Positions 18,403-27,789 of a DNA stretch of 64,000 bases are shown in pieces. This stretch comes from an uncultured Clostridia bacterium (GTDB lineage Bacteria > Bacillota > Clostridia > Oscillospirales > Acutalibacteraceae), in contig CANQBM010000001.1 in the NCBI GenBank assembly GCA_947589575.1, forward strand, positions 372,001-436,000. Reading direction: 5' to 3'. The position numbers and the translations under genes are program-made. The notes beneath the pieces were generated by a model. The model ran no database searches. It worked only from the letters and a program-made list of their open reading frames with translations, and was not told the origin of the DNA. The number at the start of each line of letters is the position of its first letter. Within the stretch, counting starts at the first letter, position 1.

Positions 18403-19851
18403 TTGAACGGCAGTAAAAGAAAAACAACGGTTATCAGCGATGATGAGCTTGAAACACAAAGGCGGTTTATGCGCAGGGTAAGCGCCGTTATCACCGCCGG
18501 ATATAATGAGAAGCCGAAAGCGTGCGTAATCACCTACGGCTGCCAGCAGAATGTTGCGGACAGCGAAAAGATTAAGGGTATGCTTGAACTTATGGGATAT
18601 GATTTTACAGACAATCGTCTTGAAGCCAAGCTTATTATTTTTAATACCTGCGCTGTCAGGGAACACGCTGAAGACAGAGTTTTCGGAAATGTCGGATCGC
18701 TTAAAAGCTATAAACGTGAAAATCCCGATATTATCATTGCCCTTTGCGGCTGTATGATGCAGCAAAAGCATATTGCGGATAAGATCAGACAGTCTTTCCC
18801 GTTTGTTGACCTTGTGTTCGGGACACATGTTATTCATTGCCTGCCCGAGCTTTTGTTTAAAACGCTGACCGGGAAAAAGAGGATTTTTGAGATTCCCGAT
18901 ATGGACGGCGCTATTGATGAGGGTGTTCCTGTTAAGAGGGATAATGATAAAAAGGCGTGGCTGCCGATAATGTACGGATGCAATAATTTCTGCTCGTATT
19001 GTATTGTTCCGTACGTGCGTGGCAGAGAACGCAGCAGAGAAAAATCAAATATTGTTAATGAATTTAAGGAACTTGTGTCACAGGGATATAAAGAAATAAC
19101 TCTCTTAGGACAAAATGTAAATTCCTACGGCAAGGATTTAATTCCGAGCGTTTCGTTTTCTCAGCTTTTGCGTGAGCTGAATTCTCTTGACGGCGATTTC
19201 AGAATACGTTTTATGACAAGTCACCCCAAGGACTGTACAAGAGAGCTTATTGAAACAATGGCGTCTTGTGATAAGGTTGCCCAGCATCTTCATCTTCCGT
19301 TTCAAAGCGGCAGCAATCGTGTGCTTAAGGAAATGAACAGGCATTATACAAGAGAGCAGTATCTTGAACTGATTAATTATGCAAAAGAGCTTATGGGCGA
19401 TGAGCTTTCAATAACAAGTGATATTATAGTCGGCTTTCCGGGTGAAACCTATGATGAATTTAAAGAGACGCTTTCACTTGTTGAGGAGATTAAGGCAACC
19501 TCGCTTTTTACCTTTATTTATTCACCGAGAAAGGGTACTCCTGCGGCAGAGATGGACGATCCCGTTCCTGCAGAGGAGAAATCACGCTGGTTTAAGGAAC
19601 TGACTGATTTGCAGGAAAAAATCAGCGCACAGCAGATGGCTTTACATAAGGGTAAGACTTTTAAGTGTTATGTTTATGGTAAAGGAAAGCTCGCTGATAA
19701 TTATCTTGCCGCAAGAAACGACGGTAATCTGATTATAGAATTTGAGGGTGACGAAAGTCTTATCGGAACCTTTCAAAATATAAAAGTTATTGAACCTCTT
19801 ACATTTGTTATGAGGGGAGAAATTGTAAAGGAGAAAAATTATGAGTATTGA
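18403..19851 (+). CDS. miaB: tRNA-2-methylthio-N6-dimethylallyladenosine synthase
   Basis: A radical-SAM methylthiotransferase that adds 2-methylthio to i6A37 in tRNAs. The 482-residue protein has an N-terminal UPF0004 domain with cluster cysteines ('YGCQQN', 'NTCAVR', 'LCGCMMQ'). The radical SAM core carries Cys193, Cys197 and Cys200 in 'GCNNFCSYCIVPYVRGRE', and a C-terminal TRAM domain follows. The TTG start at 18403 is chosen because GGAGGTGA lies 5-6 bases upstream; the GTG at 18394 is inside that site. Its substrate is made by MiaA, encoded in the same gene run. It overlaps the next gene by 11 bases. Confidence 0.94.
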   Translation: MNGSKRKTTVISDDELETQRRFMRRVSAVITAGYNEKPKACVITYGCQQNVADSEKIKGMLELMGYDFTDNRLEAKLIIFNTCAVREHAEDRVFGNVGSLKSYKRENPDIIIALCGCMMQQKHIADKIRQSFPFVDLVFGTHVIHCLPELLFKTLTGKKRIFEIPDMDGAIDEGVPVKRDNDKKAWLPIMYGCNNFCSYCIVPYVRGRERSREKSNIVNEFKELVSQGYKEITLLGQNVNSYGKDLIPSVSFSQLLRELNSLDGDFRIRFMTSHPKDCTRELIETMASCDKVAQHLHLPFQSGSNRVLKEMNRHYTREQYLELINYAKELMGDELSITSDIIVGFPGETYDEFKETLSLVEEIKATSLFTFIYSPRKGTPAAEMDDPVPAEEKSRWFKELTDLQEKISAQQMALHKGKTFKCYVYGKGKLADNYLAARNDGNLIIEFEGDESLIGTFQNIKVIEPLTFVMRGEIVKEKNYEY

Positions 19852-20257
19852 ATCAGCACTCAGAGAATTAGGAAAGGAAATTCAAAAGGATGAGCGTTTT
19901 ATAGCGCTTCAGGCTGCCGCAAAGGCAAATGACGGAGATGAAAAGCTCCAGCAACAGATGCAGGAAATGCAGCTTCTTTCGCTTAAGTATCAAAAGGAGA
20001 GCGAAAAAGGCGAAGAGGCTTCACAGGAAAAAATTACAGAACTTCAAGATCAGTATCAGAAGCTTTACGGCAAAATTATGGAAGGCGAAAATATGCAAAA
20101 GTATTCTGCCGCTGCATCTGAAATGGAACAGATGGCTCAATATATAAGCGGAATGATAGGTCTTTTCTTTGACGGCCAGGACCCTGAAACCTGCGAACTG
20201 CCGAAACCTGAAGAGGGATGTACACACGATTGTTGTACCTGCGGCGGCTGCCACTAA
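19841..20257 (+). CDS. YlbF/YmcA (RicF/RicA)-family protein with Cys tail
   Basis: A 138-residue helical protein of the YlbF family: N-terminal helix 'ALRELGKEIQKDERFIALQ', a long Glu/Gln-rich helical stretch, and a tail with 'CTHDCCTCGGCH'. In Bacillus subtilis the related RicA and RicF join RicT in an Fe-S-containing complex affecting RNA processing and development, and ricA (ymcA) lies beside miaB (ymcB). The Cys cluster here would fit an Fe-S or metal site. Which paralogue this is cannot be decided from the sequence. A long hairpin without a T-run separates it from mutS. Confidence 0.82.
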   Translation: MSIESALRELGKEIQKDERFIALQAAAKANDGDEKLQQQMQEMQLLSLKYQKESEKGEEASQEKITELQDQYQKLYGKIMEGENMQKYSAAASEMEQMAQYISGMIGLFFDGQDPETCELPKPEEGCTHDCCTCGGCH

Positions 20258-20277
20258 AAGCTGAAATTTTACGTGCT

Positions 20278-20314
20278 GTCGGATAAGTATATGCTTCCAT
20301 ATATCTTGTCCGAC
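20278..20314 (+). other. Long imperfect hairpin between ylbF-like gene and mutS
   Basis: GTCGGA...TCCGAC arms extend inward through AAG/CTT and TATATG/CATATA around a CTTC loop. No T-run follows, so it is more likely an RNA processing or stability element than a terminator. Confidence 0.4.
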
Positions 20315-20355
20315 CGCCTTAAAAAATAATCACATTGATGAAAGAGGGAGAATAA

Positions 20356-22992
20356 ATGGGAAATACGAATACTAAGCTGTCACCGATGATGGTGCAGTAT
20401 TTTCAGATAAAAGCTCAGTATAATGACGCTATTTTATTCTTCCGTCTCGGTGATTTTTATGAGATGTTTTTTGAGGACGCAAGGATAGGGGCTCGTGAGC
20501 TTGACCTTGTACTGACAGGCCGTGACTGCGGTCAGGAAGAAAAGGCTCCCATGTGCGGTGTCCCTTTTCACAGCGCCGACAGCTATATTGCAAAGCTTGT
20601 ATCACGCGGTTACAAGGTTGCAATATGCGAGCAGTTGGAGGACCCTGCAACCGTTAAGGGAATTGTCAAAAGAGATGTCATAAGAGTCATCACCCCCGGC
20701 ACTGTTATTGAGAGTAATATGCTTGATGACGGTGTAAATAATTATCTCTGTTCGATTTTCAGTGGCAGCAGGGATGTGGGCGTTTGCTTTGCGGACGTAT
20801 CTACGGGCGAATTTCATATTACTGTTTTAGACGGTGATGAAATAGAGAATAAGCTTATTAACCAGCTTTCTTCATATTCGCCCAAGGAGCTTATAATAAA
20901 TTCAAAATCACTTGATTATAATCAGATTGAAGGCTTTGCGAAAAGGCTTGATGCAAGCATAGAGGTGCTTGATGACGATAAATTTGATTTTGATAATGCT
21001 ACTGCTCTTATTATTGAAACGCTTAAGAAAGACGAGATTTCATCGCTTGGCATAGGACACAGCCGTTCTGCCGTCTGCGCTCTCGGCGCTGTTATATACT
21101 ACCTCAGGGAAACGCAAAAGAGAAATGAGATTGAAACTCCGTCCGAAATTGAATTTTATGACGACGAGCAGTATATGAAGCTTGACATCAGCGCGAGAAA
21201 AAATCTTGAGCTTACAAAATCAATGATGACAGGCGATAAAAAGCATTCACTCCTTTGGGTGATTGATAAGACAAAAACGGCAATGGGCAAGCGTATGATT
21301 AAATCGTGGCTTGAACGTCCGCTTATGTCAATTCCGAAAATAGTAAAAAGGCAGAACGCGGTAGGCGAACTCACCGACAGTCCTATGATTCGTGACTCGA
21401 TTCGTGAAGCTCTGACAGGTATCAATGATATTGAAAGACTTATGACGCGTATTGTATACGGTACCGCAAATGCCAAAGAACTTAAATCACTTCAGTATAC
21501 AATTGAAAAACTTCCGGAGCTTAAATCAATACTTTCCGGCGCGTCGACAGCGCTTTTACAGGATATATATAACGGTATTGATTTGCTTGATGATGTGCAT
21601 TCTCTTATTGAAAGAGCGATTGTGGACGAGCCTCCGTTTTCCGTTCGAGAGGGAGGACTTATAAAATCCGGGTATAATGAGGAAATTGACTCTCTTAAAG
21701 AAATTATGAATGACGGCGCAGGAATTATAGCGTCAATCGAAAATGAGCAGAGGAAACTTACGGGAATTCCTAAGCTGAAGGTAGGTTATAACAGAGTATT
21801 CGGATACTATATTGAGGTTTCAAACTCATATAAGGAAATGGTGCCTGAAACGTATATCAGAAAGCAGACATTAACAAACTGCGAACGCTTTATCACGCAG
21901 GAGTTAAAGGAGCTTGAGGGAAGAATTGTCGGCGCTAAGGAGCGTAGTATCGCTCTTGAATATGATGTTTTCTCATCAGTCAGAAATCTTGTCGGAAACG
22001 AAGTTCAAAGGCTTCAGATAACTGCAAAAAGCCTTGCGTCGCTTGACGTGTTAGCGTCTCTCGCTCAGACTGCCGTTAATAATAATTACACCTGCCCCGT
22101 AATTTCAAATAACGGTGTTATTGAGATTAAGGACGGTCGGCACCCTGTTGTTGAGGCTCTTCTCAATGACGCGCCGTTTGTTCCAAACGATACAATACTT
22201 GATACTGACGAAAACAGGTGCGCGATAATTACAGGGCCTAATATGGCGGGTAAATCTACATATATGCGCCAGATTGCGCTTATAACTCTTTTGGCGCAGG
22301 TAGGCTCATTTGTTCCGGCAAAGAGCGCAAAAATCGGTATAGTTGACGCAATTTTCACACGTGTGGGCGCAAGCGACGACCTTGCGACAGGTCAGTCGAC
22401 CTTTATGGTCGAGATGAACGAAGTTGCGTCAATTCTTAAAAATGCCACGTCGGACTCGCTTATTATTCTTGATGAAATCGGCAGAGGTACATCAACCTTT
22501 GACGGTATGAGCATTGCGAGGGCGGTGCTTGAATTTGTCTGCAAGAAAAAAAGTCTCGGTGCAAAATCGCTTTTTGCCACGCATTATCATGAGCTTACCG
22601 CGATGGAGGGTATGATTGACGGAGTTAAAAATTACTCGATAGCGGTAAAAAAACGCGGCGATGATATAACATTCTTACGGCGCATTGTGGTCGGCGGTGC
22701 GGACCAGAGCTTTGGTATTGAGGTAGCTAAGCTTGCGGGAGTACCCGACAGCGTTGTTAAGCGTGCCAAGATTATTCTTAAAGAGCTTGAGAAGAATGCC
22801 GTTCAGATTGAATTTAAGGCTGATGACAGTATTGTTGAGGAAGAGGATAACGATATACAGTATAATTTCACCGCTAACGGAAGGCAGGAAATATTTGAAA
22901 TTTTGAAAGCGGTTGATATAAACACCTTAACACCGATTGAGGCAATGCAGACGCTTTATGATTTAAAAAAGAAAGCGCAGGAGCTTTCTTAA
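20356..22992 (+). CDS. mutS: DNA mismatch repair protein MutS
   Basis: Recognises mismatches and small loops and recruits MutL. The 878-residue length is usual for MutS1. The mismatch-reading Phe-X-Glu lies at 34-36 in 'LGDFYEMF'. The Walker A 'GPNMAGKSTYMRQIALI' is near residue 628, Walker B 'SLIILDEIGRGTSTFDGMS' near 710, and 'FATHYHELT' follows. RBS AGAGGGAG precedes ATG. mutL starts 32 bases downstream, forming the classical mutSL pair. No MutH is expected, since MutL carries the nuclease in this group. Confidence 0.97.
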   Translation: MGNTNTKLSPMMVQYFQIKAQYNDAILFFRLGDFYEMFFEDARIGARELDLVLTGRDCGQEEKAPMCGVPFHSADSYIAKLVSRGYKVAICEQLEDPATVKGIVKRDVIRVITPGTVIESNMLDDGVNNYLCSIFSGSRDVGVCFADVSTGEFHITVLDGDEIENKLINQLSSYSPKELIINSKSLDYNQIEGFAKRLDASIEVLDDDKFDFDNATALIIETLKKDEISSLGIGHSRSAVCALGAVIYYLRETQKRNEIETPSEIEFYDDEQYMKLDISARKNLELTKSMMTGDKKHSLLWVIDKTKTAMGKRMIKSWLERPLMSIPKIVKRQNAVGELTDSPMIRDSIREALTGINDIERLMTRIVYGTANAKELKSLQYTIEKLPELKSILSGASTALLQDIYNGIDLLDDVHSLIERAIVDEPPFSVREGGLIKSGYNEEIDSLKEIMNDGAGIIASIENEQRKLTGIPKLKVGYNRVFGYYIEVSNSYKEMVPETYIRKQTLTNCERFITQELKELEGRIVGAKERSIALEYDVFSSVRNLVGNEVQRLQITAKSLASLDVLASLAQTAVNNNYTCPVISNNGVIEIKDGRHPVVEALLNDAPFVPNDTILDTDENRCAIITGPNMAGKSTYMRQIALITLLAQVGSFVPAKSAKIGIVDAIFTRVGASDDLATGQSTFMVEMNEVASILKNATSDSLIILDEIGRGTSTFDGMSIARAVLEFVCKKKSLGAKSLFATHYHELTAMEGMIDGVKNYSIAVKKRGDDITFLRRIVVGGADQSFGIEVAKLAGVPDSVVKRAKIILKELEKNAVQIEFKADDSIVEEEDNDIQYNFTANGRQEIFEILKAVDINTLTPIEAMQTLYDLKKKAQELS

Positions 22993-23024
22993 AACTATAA
23001 GACGATTGAGAGGAGGGACGTTTA

Positions 23025-24884
23025 ATGCCGAAAATTAATATTTTACCTAAGGAAATATACCAGCTTATTGCGGCAGGTGAGGTCGTTGAGCGTCCGTCGT
23101 CAATCGTCAAGGAAATGATTGAAAATTCTGTTGACGCAGGCGCAAAAAATATTACCGTTGAAATCAAAAACGGCGGTTCAACATATATCCGTATTACTGA
23201 CGATGGATGCGGTATAGAGAAGGGTGAAATAAAAAAAGTTTTTGTTTCCCACGCTACGAGCAAAATTTCCGATAAAGAGGATTTGAATTCCATTTCCACT
23301 CTCGGTTTCAGAGGAGAGGCGATGGCGTCAATCTCCGCAGTGGCTAAGGTCGAGCTTTTAACCAAGTCCGAAAATGAGAGTATAGGAACGAGATATGAAA
23401 TTTCGGGCGGTGAGGAAATTTCGTTTGATGATGCAGGATGTCCGAAAGGGACAACAATCGTTGTGCGCGATATTTTCTATAACACCCCCGCGCGAATGAA
23501 ATTTTTAAAAAAGGATGTTACTGAGGGTAATGCGGTCGCGGGCATTGTGGACAGAATGGCAATTTCACACCCCGAAATATCCTTCAGATTTATCAGAGAC
23601 GGTAAGCAGACGCTTATTACCTCAGGAAACGGAGAGCTTGTTTCTGCAATATATTCCGTGTTCGGTAAAGAGGTATGCGATTCGCTTATCCCTGTTGATT
23701 ACAGTTATGAAAATATGAAACTGACGGGCTTTGTCTCAAAACCCGCCTCATCACGAAAAAGCAGGGCGATGCAGTTTTTCTTTATAAACGGCAGGCTTAT
23801 TAAGTCACAGACTGCGATGGCCGCTTTGGAACAGGCGTATAAAAACTCGATTATGGTCGGCAGATTTCCTATGTGCGTATTAAACATAGAGCTTAACCCG
23901 TCGCTTGTGGACGTCAATGTTCACCCTGCAAAGATTGAAGTGCGTTTTGCAAATGAAAAGCCGATATTTGACTTGATTTATTACGGAGTAAAAACCGCGG
24001 TTGAGGCGGACCGTTCTGTTAAGAAGGCGGAGCTTACTCCAAAAATAGAACAGGTTTACGATATACCCCAAAAGATTTATTCCTCTAAGATTGATTTTTT
24101 TAAGAAAAAGGATAACTCTCCCGTTCAGCAGGCTTTCAGGCTTGAACCGAAAAGGGAATTCCGGCAGGTAAGCTCGCCCACGCTTGATTTTACAAATCAC
24201 GGCGACAGGGAGTCAGAGGTAGTTAAAATCCCCGTCATTCAGTCAAAAGAGCCTGATGAATTTTTGAAAAAAAACGAGCAGGGCAATGAACAGACGGCAA
24301 CAGTTGACGAGGAAAAAAATATTTCTTTCCGTTTAGTCGGTGAGGCGTTTGATACATATATTATTGCCGAGATTGATAAGGAACTTTATTTTATTGACAA
24401 GCACGCCGCACATGAACGAATGAACTATGAACGGCTTAAGGCTCAAAGTACCGTTGAAACGCAGATGCTTTTATCGCCTGCGGCAGTCTCTCTTTCCAAA
24501 GATGAATTTGATGCTGTTACAGAGAATGGTGATTTGCTTTTAAAATGCGGTTTTGAAACAGAGCCGTTTGGTGAAAGCGCAGTTATTGTACGCGCCGTAC
24601 CGTCGCTTGTCGGTGACAGCGATATTAATGATTTGATAACCGAGATAGCTCAAAAGCTTCTTGAGCATAAAACAGATATAACGCCTGATAAAATTGATTG
24701 GATATATCATTCAGCCTCTTGCAGAGGCGCAGTTAAAGCAGGCGACAAAACAACTCCTCAGGAGCAGGAGTTATTTATAAAAAAACTTTTTTCAATGCCG
24801 AATATCCGCTTTTGTCCGCATGGCAGACCTGTATTTATTAAGATTTCCAAATACGATATTGAAAAACAGTTTGGCAGAGTTTAG
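23025..24884 (+). CDS. mutL: DNA mismatch repair protein MutL (endonuclease type)
   Basis: A 619-residue GHKL ATPase with 'EMIENSVDAGA' near residue 30, 'ITDDGCGI', 'TLGFRGEAMASI' and 'GTTIVVRDIFYNTPAR'. A variable linker runs from about 335 to 430. The C-terminal domain has the nicking-endonuclease metal motif 'DKHAAHERMNYE' starting at Asp458, plus 'SCRGAVKAGD' and 'FCPHGRP', which complete the metal site in MutL proteins lacking a MutH partner. All key residues are present. The start has AGGAGGGACG upstream. The miaA start is nine bases after its stop. Confidence 0.97.
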   Translation: MPKINILPKEIYQLIAAGEVVERPSSIVKEMIENSVDAGAKNITVEIKNGGSTYIRITDDGCGIEKGEIKKVFVSHATSKISDKEDLNSISTLGFRGEAMASISAVAKVELLTKSENESIGTRYEISGGEEISFDDAGCPKGTTIVVRDIFYNTPARMKFLKKDVTEGNAVAGIVDRMAISHPEISFRFIRDGKQTLITSGNGELVSAIYSVFGKEVCDSLIPVDYSYENMKLTGFVSKPASSRKSRAMQFFFINGRLIKSQTAMAALEQAYKNSIMVGRFPMCVLNIELNPSLVDVNVHPAKIEVRFANEKPIFDLIYYGVKTAVEADRSVKKAELTPKIEQVYDIPQKIYSSKIDFFKKKDNSPVQQAFRLEPKREFRQVSSPTLDFTNHGDRESEVVKIPVIQSKEPDEFLKKNEQGNEQTATVDEEKNISFRLVGEAFDTYIIAEIDKELYFIDKHAAHERMNYERLKAQSTVETQMLLSPAAVSLSKDEFDAVTENGDLLLKCGFETEPFGESAVIVRAVPSLVGDSDINDLITEIAQKLLEHKTDITPDKIDWIYHSASCRGAVKAGDKTTPQEQELFIKKLFSMPNIRFCPHGRPVFIKISKYDIEKQFGRV

Positions 24885-24892
24885 GTGAGGTA

Positions 24893-25834
24893 ATGAAAAA
24901 TAAAATCATTGTTGTTGCCGGGCCGACTGCTTCGGGAAAAACAAGTCTTGGTATTGAAATTGCAAAAGCGTTAAACGGTGAAATTATTTCTGCTGATTCA
25001 ATGCAGGTTTATAAAAATATGCCGATTGCAACGGCCTGTCCCACTGCCGAAGAAAAAGAAACGGCTGTTCATCACCTTGTCGAATTTCTTGACTGTAATG
25101 AAAATTTTTCGGTTGCGGTGTGGTGTAATCTTGCAAGGAAGAAAATTGATGATATAGTAAGCCGAAAAAAAATCCCAATAATTGTGGGAGGAACAGGACT
25201 TTTTATAGACAGCCTTGTTGATAATATTATATTTGAGGATGTAGAAGTTAATCACGAACTCAGAGATGAACTTATGAAAAGAGACCCCGATTCACTTTAT
25301 AATGAACTTTTAAAAGTTGATTATGACTCGGCGCAGGGAATACACAAAAACAATAAAAAGCGTGTTGTCAGGGCTTTGGAACTTTACTACTCAGGTATAA
25401 GCAAGACCAGGCAGAATATAAATTCACGAAAGCGGGAATCCCCGTATGACGTACTTTATTTTGTTATTGATTATGATAACCGGCAGTTTCTTTATGACAG
25501 GATTAACAGCAGAGTTGACAAAATGGTACGGCTCGGTTTGGAGCAGGAGGCAAGGAAAGTATTAAATAACAGTACGGGGACTTGCGCTCAGGCAATAGGC
25601 CACAAGGAACTCCTGCCGTATATTAACGGAGAGTGTACGCTTGATACCGCGCTTGACAATCTTAAACAAAAAACACGTAATTATGCCAAACGTCAAATCA
25701 CCTGGTTTAAAAAAAGAGAAAATGCGGTTGTACTTAAACCCGATGTTCTCGGCTATGATAAAATGGCGGAAACAGCGATTAATTATTGCGAGGATTTTAT
25801 AAATGGAAAATTCCAAAAGGGAAAAAGTGAATAA
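24893..25834 (+). CDS. miaA: tRNA dimethylallyltransferase
   Basis: Transfers the dimethylallyl group of DMAPP to A37 of tRNAs reading U-initial codons, the step before MiaB. The 313-residue protein has the P-loop 'VVAGPTASGKTSL' at about 6-18, 'EIISADSMQVYKNMPIATA' at about 32-50, 'VGGTGLFIDSL' and 'AIGHKELLPYI', all diagnostic. Its 3' end overlaps the following HlyD-like gene by 32 bases, indicating one transcript into the division cluster. Confidence 0.96.
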   Translation: MKNKIIVVAGPTASGKTSLGIEIAKALNGEIISADSMQVYKNMPIATACPTAEEKETAVHHLVEFLDCNENFSVAVWCNLARKKIDDIVSRKKIPIIVGGTGLFIDSLVDNIIFEDVEVNHELRDELMKRDPDSLYNELLKVDYDSAQGIHKNNKKRVVRALELYYSGISKTRQNINSRKRESPYDVLYFVIDYDNRQFLYDRINSRVDKMVRLGLEQEARKVLNNSTGTCAQAIGHKELLPYINGECTLDTALDNLKQKTRNYAKRQITWFKKRENAVVLKPDVLGYDKMAETAINYCEDFINGKFQKGKSE

Positions 25835-27068
25835 AAATCCTAAAAAAAAGAACGGCGATATTGCAGCGATTATAGTAGTTTTGTTAATTATTGCGGGATA
25901 TGTTTTTTACGAGTGCTATACCGCAACACATGTTGATGTTGAAACAATTACGGCGGTTACGTCAACCGTATATGAAACGGTTGAGGCAAAGGCGCTCGTT
26001 GTAAGGGATGAGCACACTGTAAGCGGTAGTTCCAACGGAGTTATTGTGCCGAGCGTTCAGGACGGTGAAAAGGTTAAACTGGGCGGTAATGTGGCAATGA
26101 TGTTTTCTTCGGAGGATAACGCAAAGGCGTATTCCTCTTCACTTGATTTGCACAGTCAGCTTGACTATTATCTTGAACTTGAAGGCAAATCTGCCGGTAT
26201 GGCTACCGATATTGAAAGTATAGACAAGGATATACTCAGCGACGTTAATGATTATATCCGTACTGTGAACAGCAATTCTTTAAGCGGCCTTTCGGCATGC
26301 TCAAAGGATTTAAACGACAAACTGACAAGACGTCAGATGATTATAGGCAAGAGTGTTGATTTTTCAAAGATTAAGTCCGACTTGCAGTCACAGATTAACA
26401 GTATCAATATTGATTCCTGCAAGCCTGCAGGCTATATCACCGCCGATGAGTCGGGAATCTTCTCGTCATATACAGACGGTTGTGAAGGTTTATTTGATTA
26501 TGACACTATTAAAAAGACCGATGTAAAAACACTGCAAGGTTATATTGAAAAGGCATCGGACCGGCAGAAATCAAATAACAGTTTTGGTAAGCTGGTTACA
26601 AGTTATGAGTGGTATTTTTGCTGCGTGGTTGACGCGGACAAGGTGAAAAATATCAGTAACGGAGACACGCTGAATGTTGCTCTTAAAGACAGCGATGAAG
26701 TGCTTAACTGTACTGTTGTCAGCGGCGCGGATACAAATTTGGGAGTAAAGGAAACCGTTTTGATTCTTCAGTGTTCTCAGATGAACAGCCAGATTATTTC
26801 TATGCGTCTTGAGGATATAGAAATCCGTTATGATGAGTATACAGGCTTTAAAGTGCCTGCGTCGGCAGTTCATGTTGATAAAGAAGGAAACAAATGCGTT
26901 TATGCGCTTATTTCAAATCAGGTAGCGGAGCGAAGGGGCGAAATAATTTACTCTACAAAGGACTTTGTGATATTTAAAAACGACCCGGAGAACAGCAATT
27001 CTATCCGCTATTATGACAGGATTATTACGAAAGGAAAGGATTTGCACGATGGAAAGGTTTATAGTTGA
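25803..27068 (+). CDS. HlyD-like single-span membrane protein in the division cluster
   Basis: The 421-residue protein has a basic N-terminus and one transmembrane helix at about 23-42. An extracytoplasmic region follows with a biotinyl/lipoyl-like beta segment ('ETVEAKALVVRDEHTV', 'GVIVPSVQDGEKVKLGGNVAMMF'), a helical insert at about 105-200, and a return beta segment with 'FKVPASAVHVDKEGNKCVYAL'. This is membrane-fusion-protein (HlyD) topology, but no partner ABC or RND transporter is adjacent. The same gene, as I recall, often precedes yggS-sepF in Clostridia, which suggests a cell-envelope or division role rather than efflux. It starts inside the miaA 3' end with AGGA upstream and overlaps yggS by 20 bases. 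Confidence 0.7.
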   Translation: MENSKREKVNKNPKKKNGDIAAIIVVLLIIAGYVFYECYTATHVDVETITAVTSTVYETVEAKALVVRDEHTVSGSSNGVIVPSVQDGEKVKLGGNVAMMFSSEDNAKAYSSSLDLHSQLDYYLELEGKSAGMATDIESIDKDILSDVNDYIRTVNSNSLSGLSACSKDLNDKLTRRQMIIGKSVDFSKIKSDLQSQINSINIDSCKPAGYITADESGIFSSYTDGCEGLFDYDTIKKTDVKTLQGYIEKASDRQKSNNSFGKLVTSYEWYFCCVVDADKVKNISNGDTLNVALKDSDEVLNCTVVSGADTNLGVKETVLILQCSQMNSQIISMRLEDIEIRYDEYTGFKVPASAVHVDKEGNKCVYALISNQVAERRGEIIYSTKDFVIFKNDPENSNSIRYYDRIITKGKDLHDGKVYS

Positions 27069-27777
27069 CGAAGCGAGAATGAAGGCGGTTGAGGATAACT
27101 ATAAGGCTGTTAAGTCAAGGATTGAGGAATCTGCAATAAAGGCGGGAAGAAATCCAAATGATGTAAGGCTTATGGCGGTTACCAAAACTGTTGAGAGCGT
27201 GTATATTAACAGAGCAATAAAGCTTGGCGCTGATTTAATCGGCGAAAACAGAGTTCAGGAATATCTCGGCAAGAAGGATGAACTGAACCTTAACGGCGTT
27301 GAAAAGCACCTTATAGGTCATCTGCAAACAAATAAAGTAAGGCAGATAGTCGGCGAGGTTGATATGATTGAATCGGTTGATTCTGTTAAACTTGCCAAGG
27401 AAATCAGCCGGGTATCTGTAAATAAGGGATTGATAACCAATGCGCTTGTCGAGGTCAATGTCGGCAGAGAGGAGTCAAAGAGCGGTATTTATACGGAACA
27501 GCTTGAGGAACTGCTTTATGAAATATCACAAATGGACAATATAAAAATCAAGGGACTTATGACCATTCCTCCGATTTGTGATACAGAAAAAGAGATTAAT
27601 GAATATTTCAGCACAATGTATCAATCTTTCATTGACATTAAGAGTAAAAATATAGATAATATAGATATGAATATTTTGTCAATGGGAATGAGCGGCGATT
27701 TTGAGGCTGCCGTTTCCAACGGCTCAAATATAGTCCGTGTTGGCTCTGCCATTTTCGGCGCGAGAAAGTATTTTTAA
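27049..27777 (+). CDS. YggS/YlmE-family pyridoxal phosphate-binding protein
   Basis: A 242-residue alanine-racemase-fold TIM barrel that binds PLP and contributes to vitamin B6 and amino-acid homeostasis. The PLP lysine is Lys46 in 'LMAVTKTVES'. Other family motifs are 'GENRVQEYLGK', 'HLIGHLQTNKVR', 'LVEVNVGREESKSGI', 'GLMTIPPI' and the closing 'LSMGMSGDFEAAV...VRVGSAIFG'. The start is ATG at 27049 with AAAGGAAAGGA upstream; a longer in-frame start lies within the preceding gene. It is followed 12 bases later by sepF, the usual ylmE-ylmF order of Gram-positive division clusters. Confidence 0.92.
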   Translation: MERFIVDEARMKAVEDNYKAVKSRIEESAIKAGRNPNDVRLMAVTKTVESVYINRAIKLGADLIGENRVQEYLGKKDELNLNGVEKHLIGHLQTNKVRQIVGEVDMIESVDSVKLAKEISRVSVNKGLITNALVEVNVGREESKSGIYTEQLEELLYEISQMDNIKIKGLMTIPPICDTEKEINEYFSTMYQSFIDIKSKNIDNIDMNILSMGMSGDFEAAVSNGSNIVRVGSAIFGARKYF

Positions 27778-27789
27778 GGAGAGGCGAAT

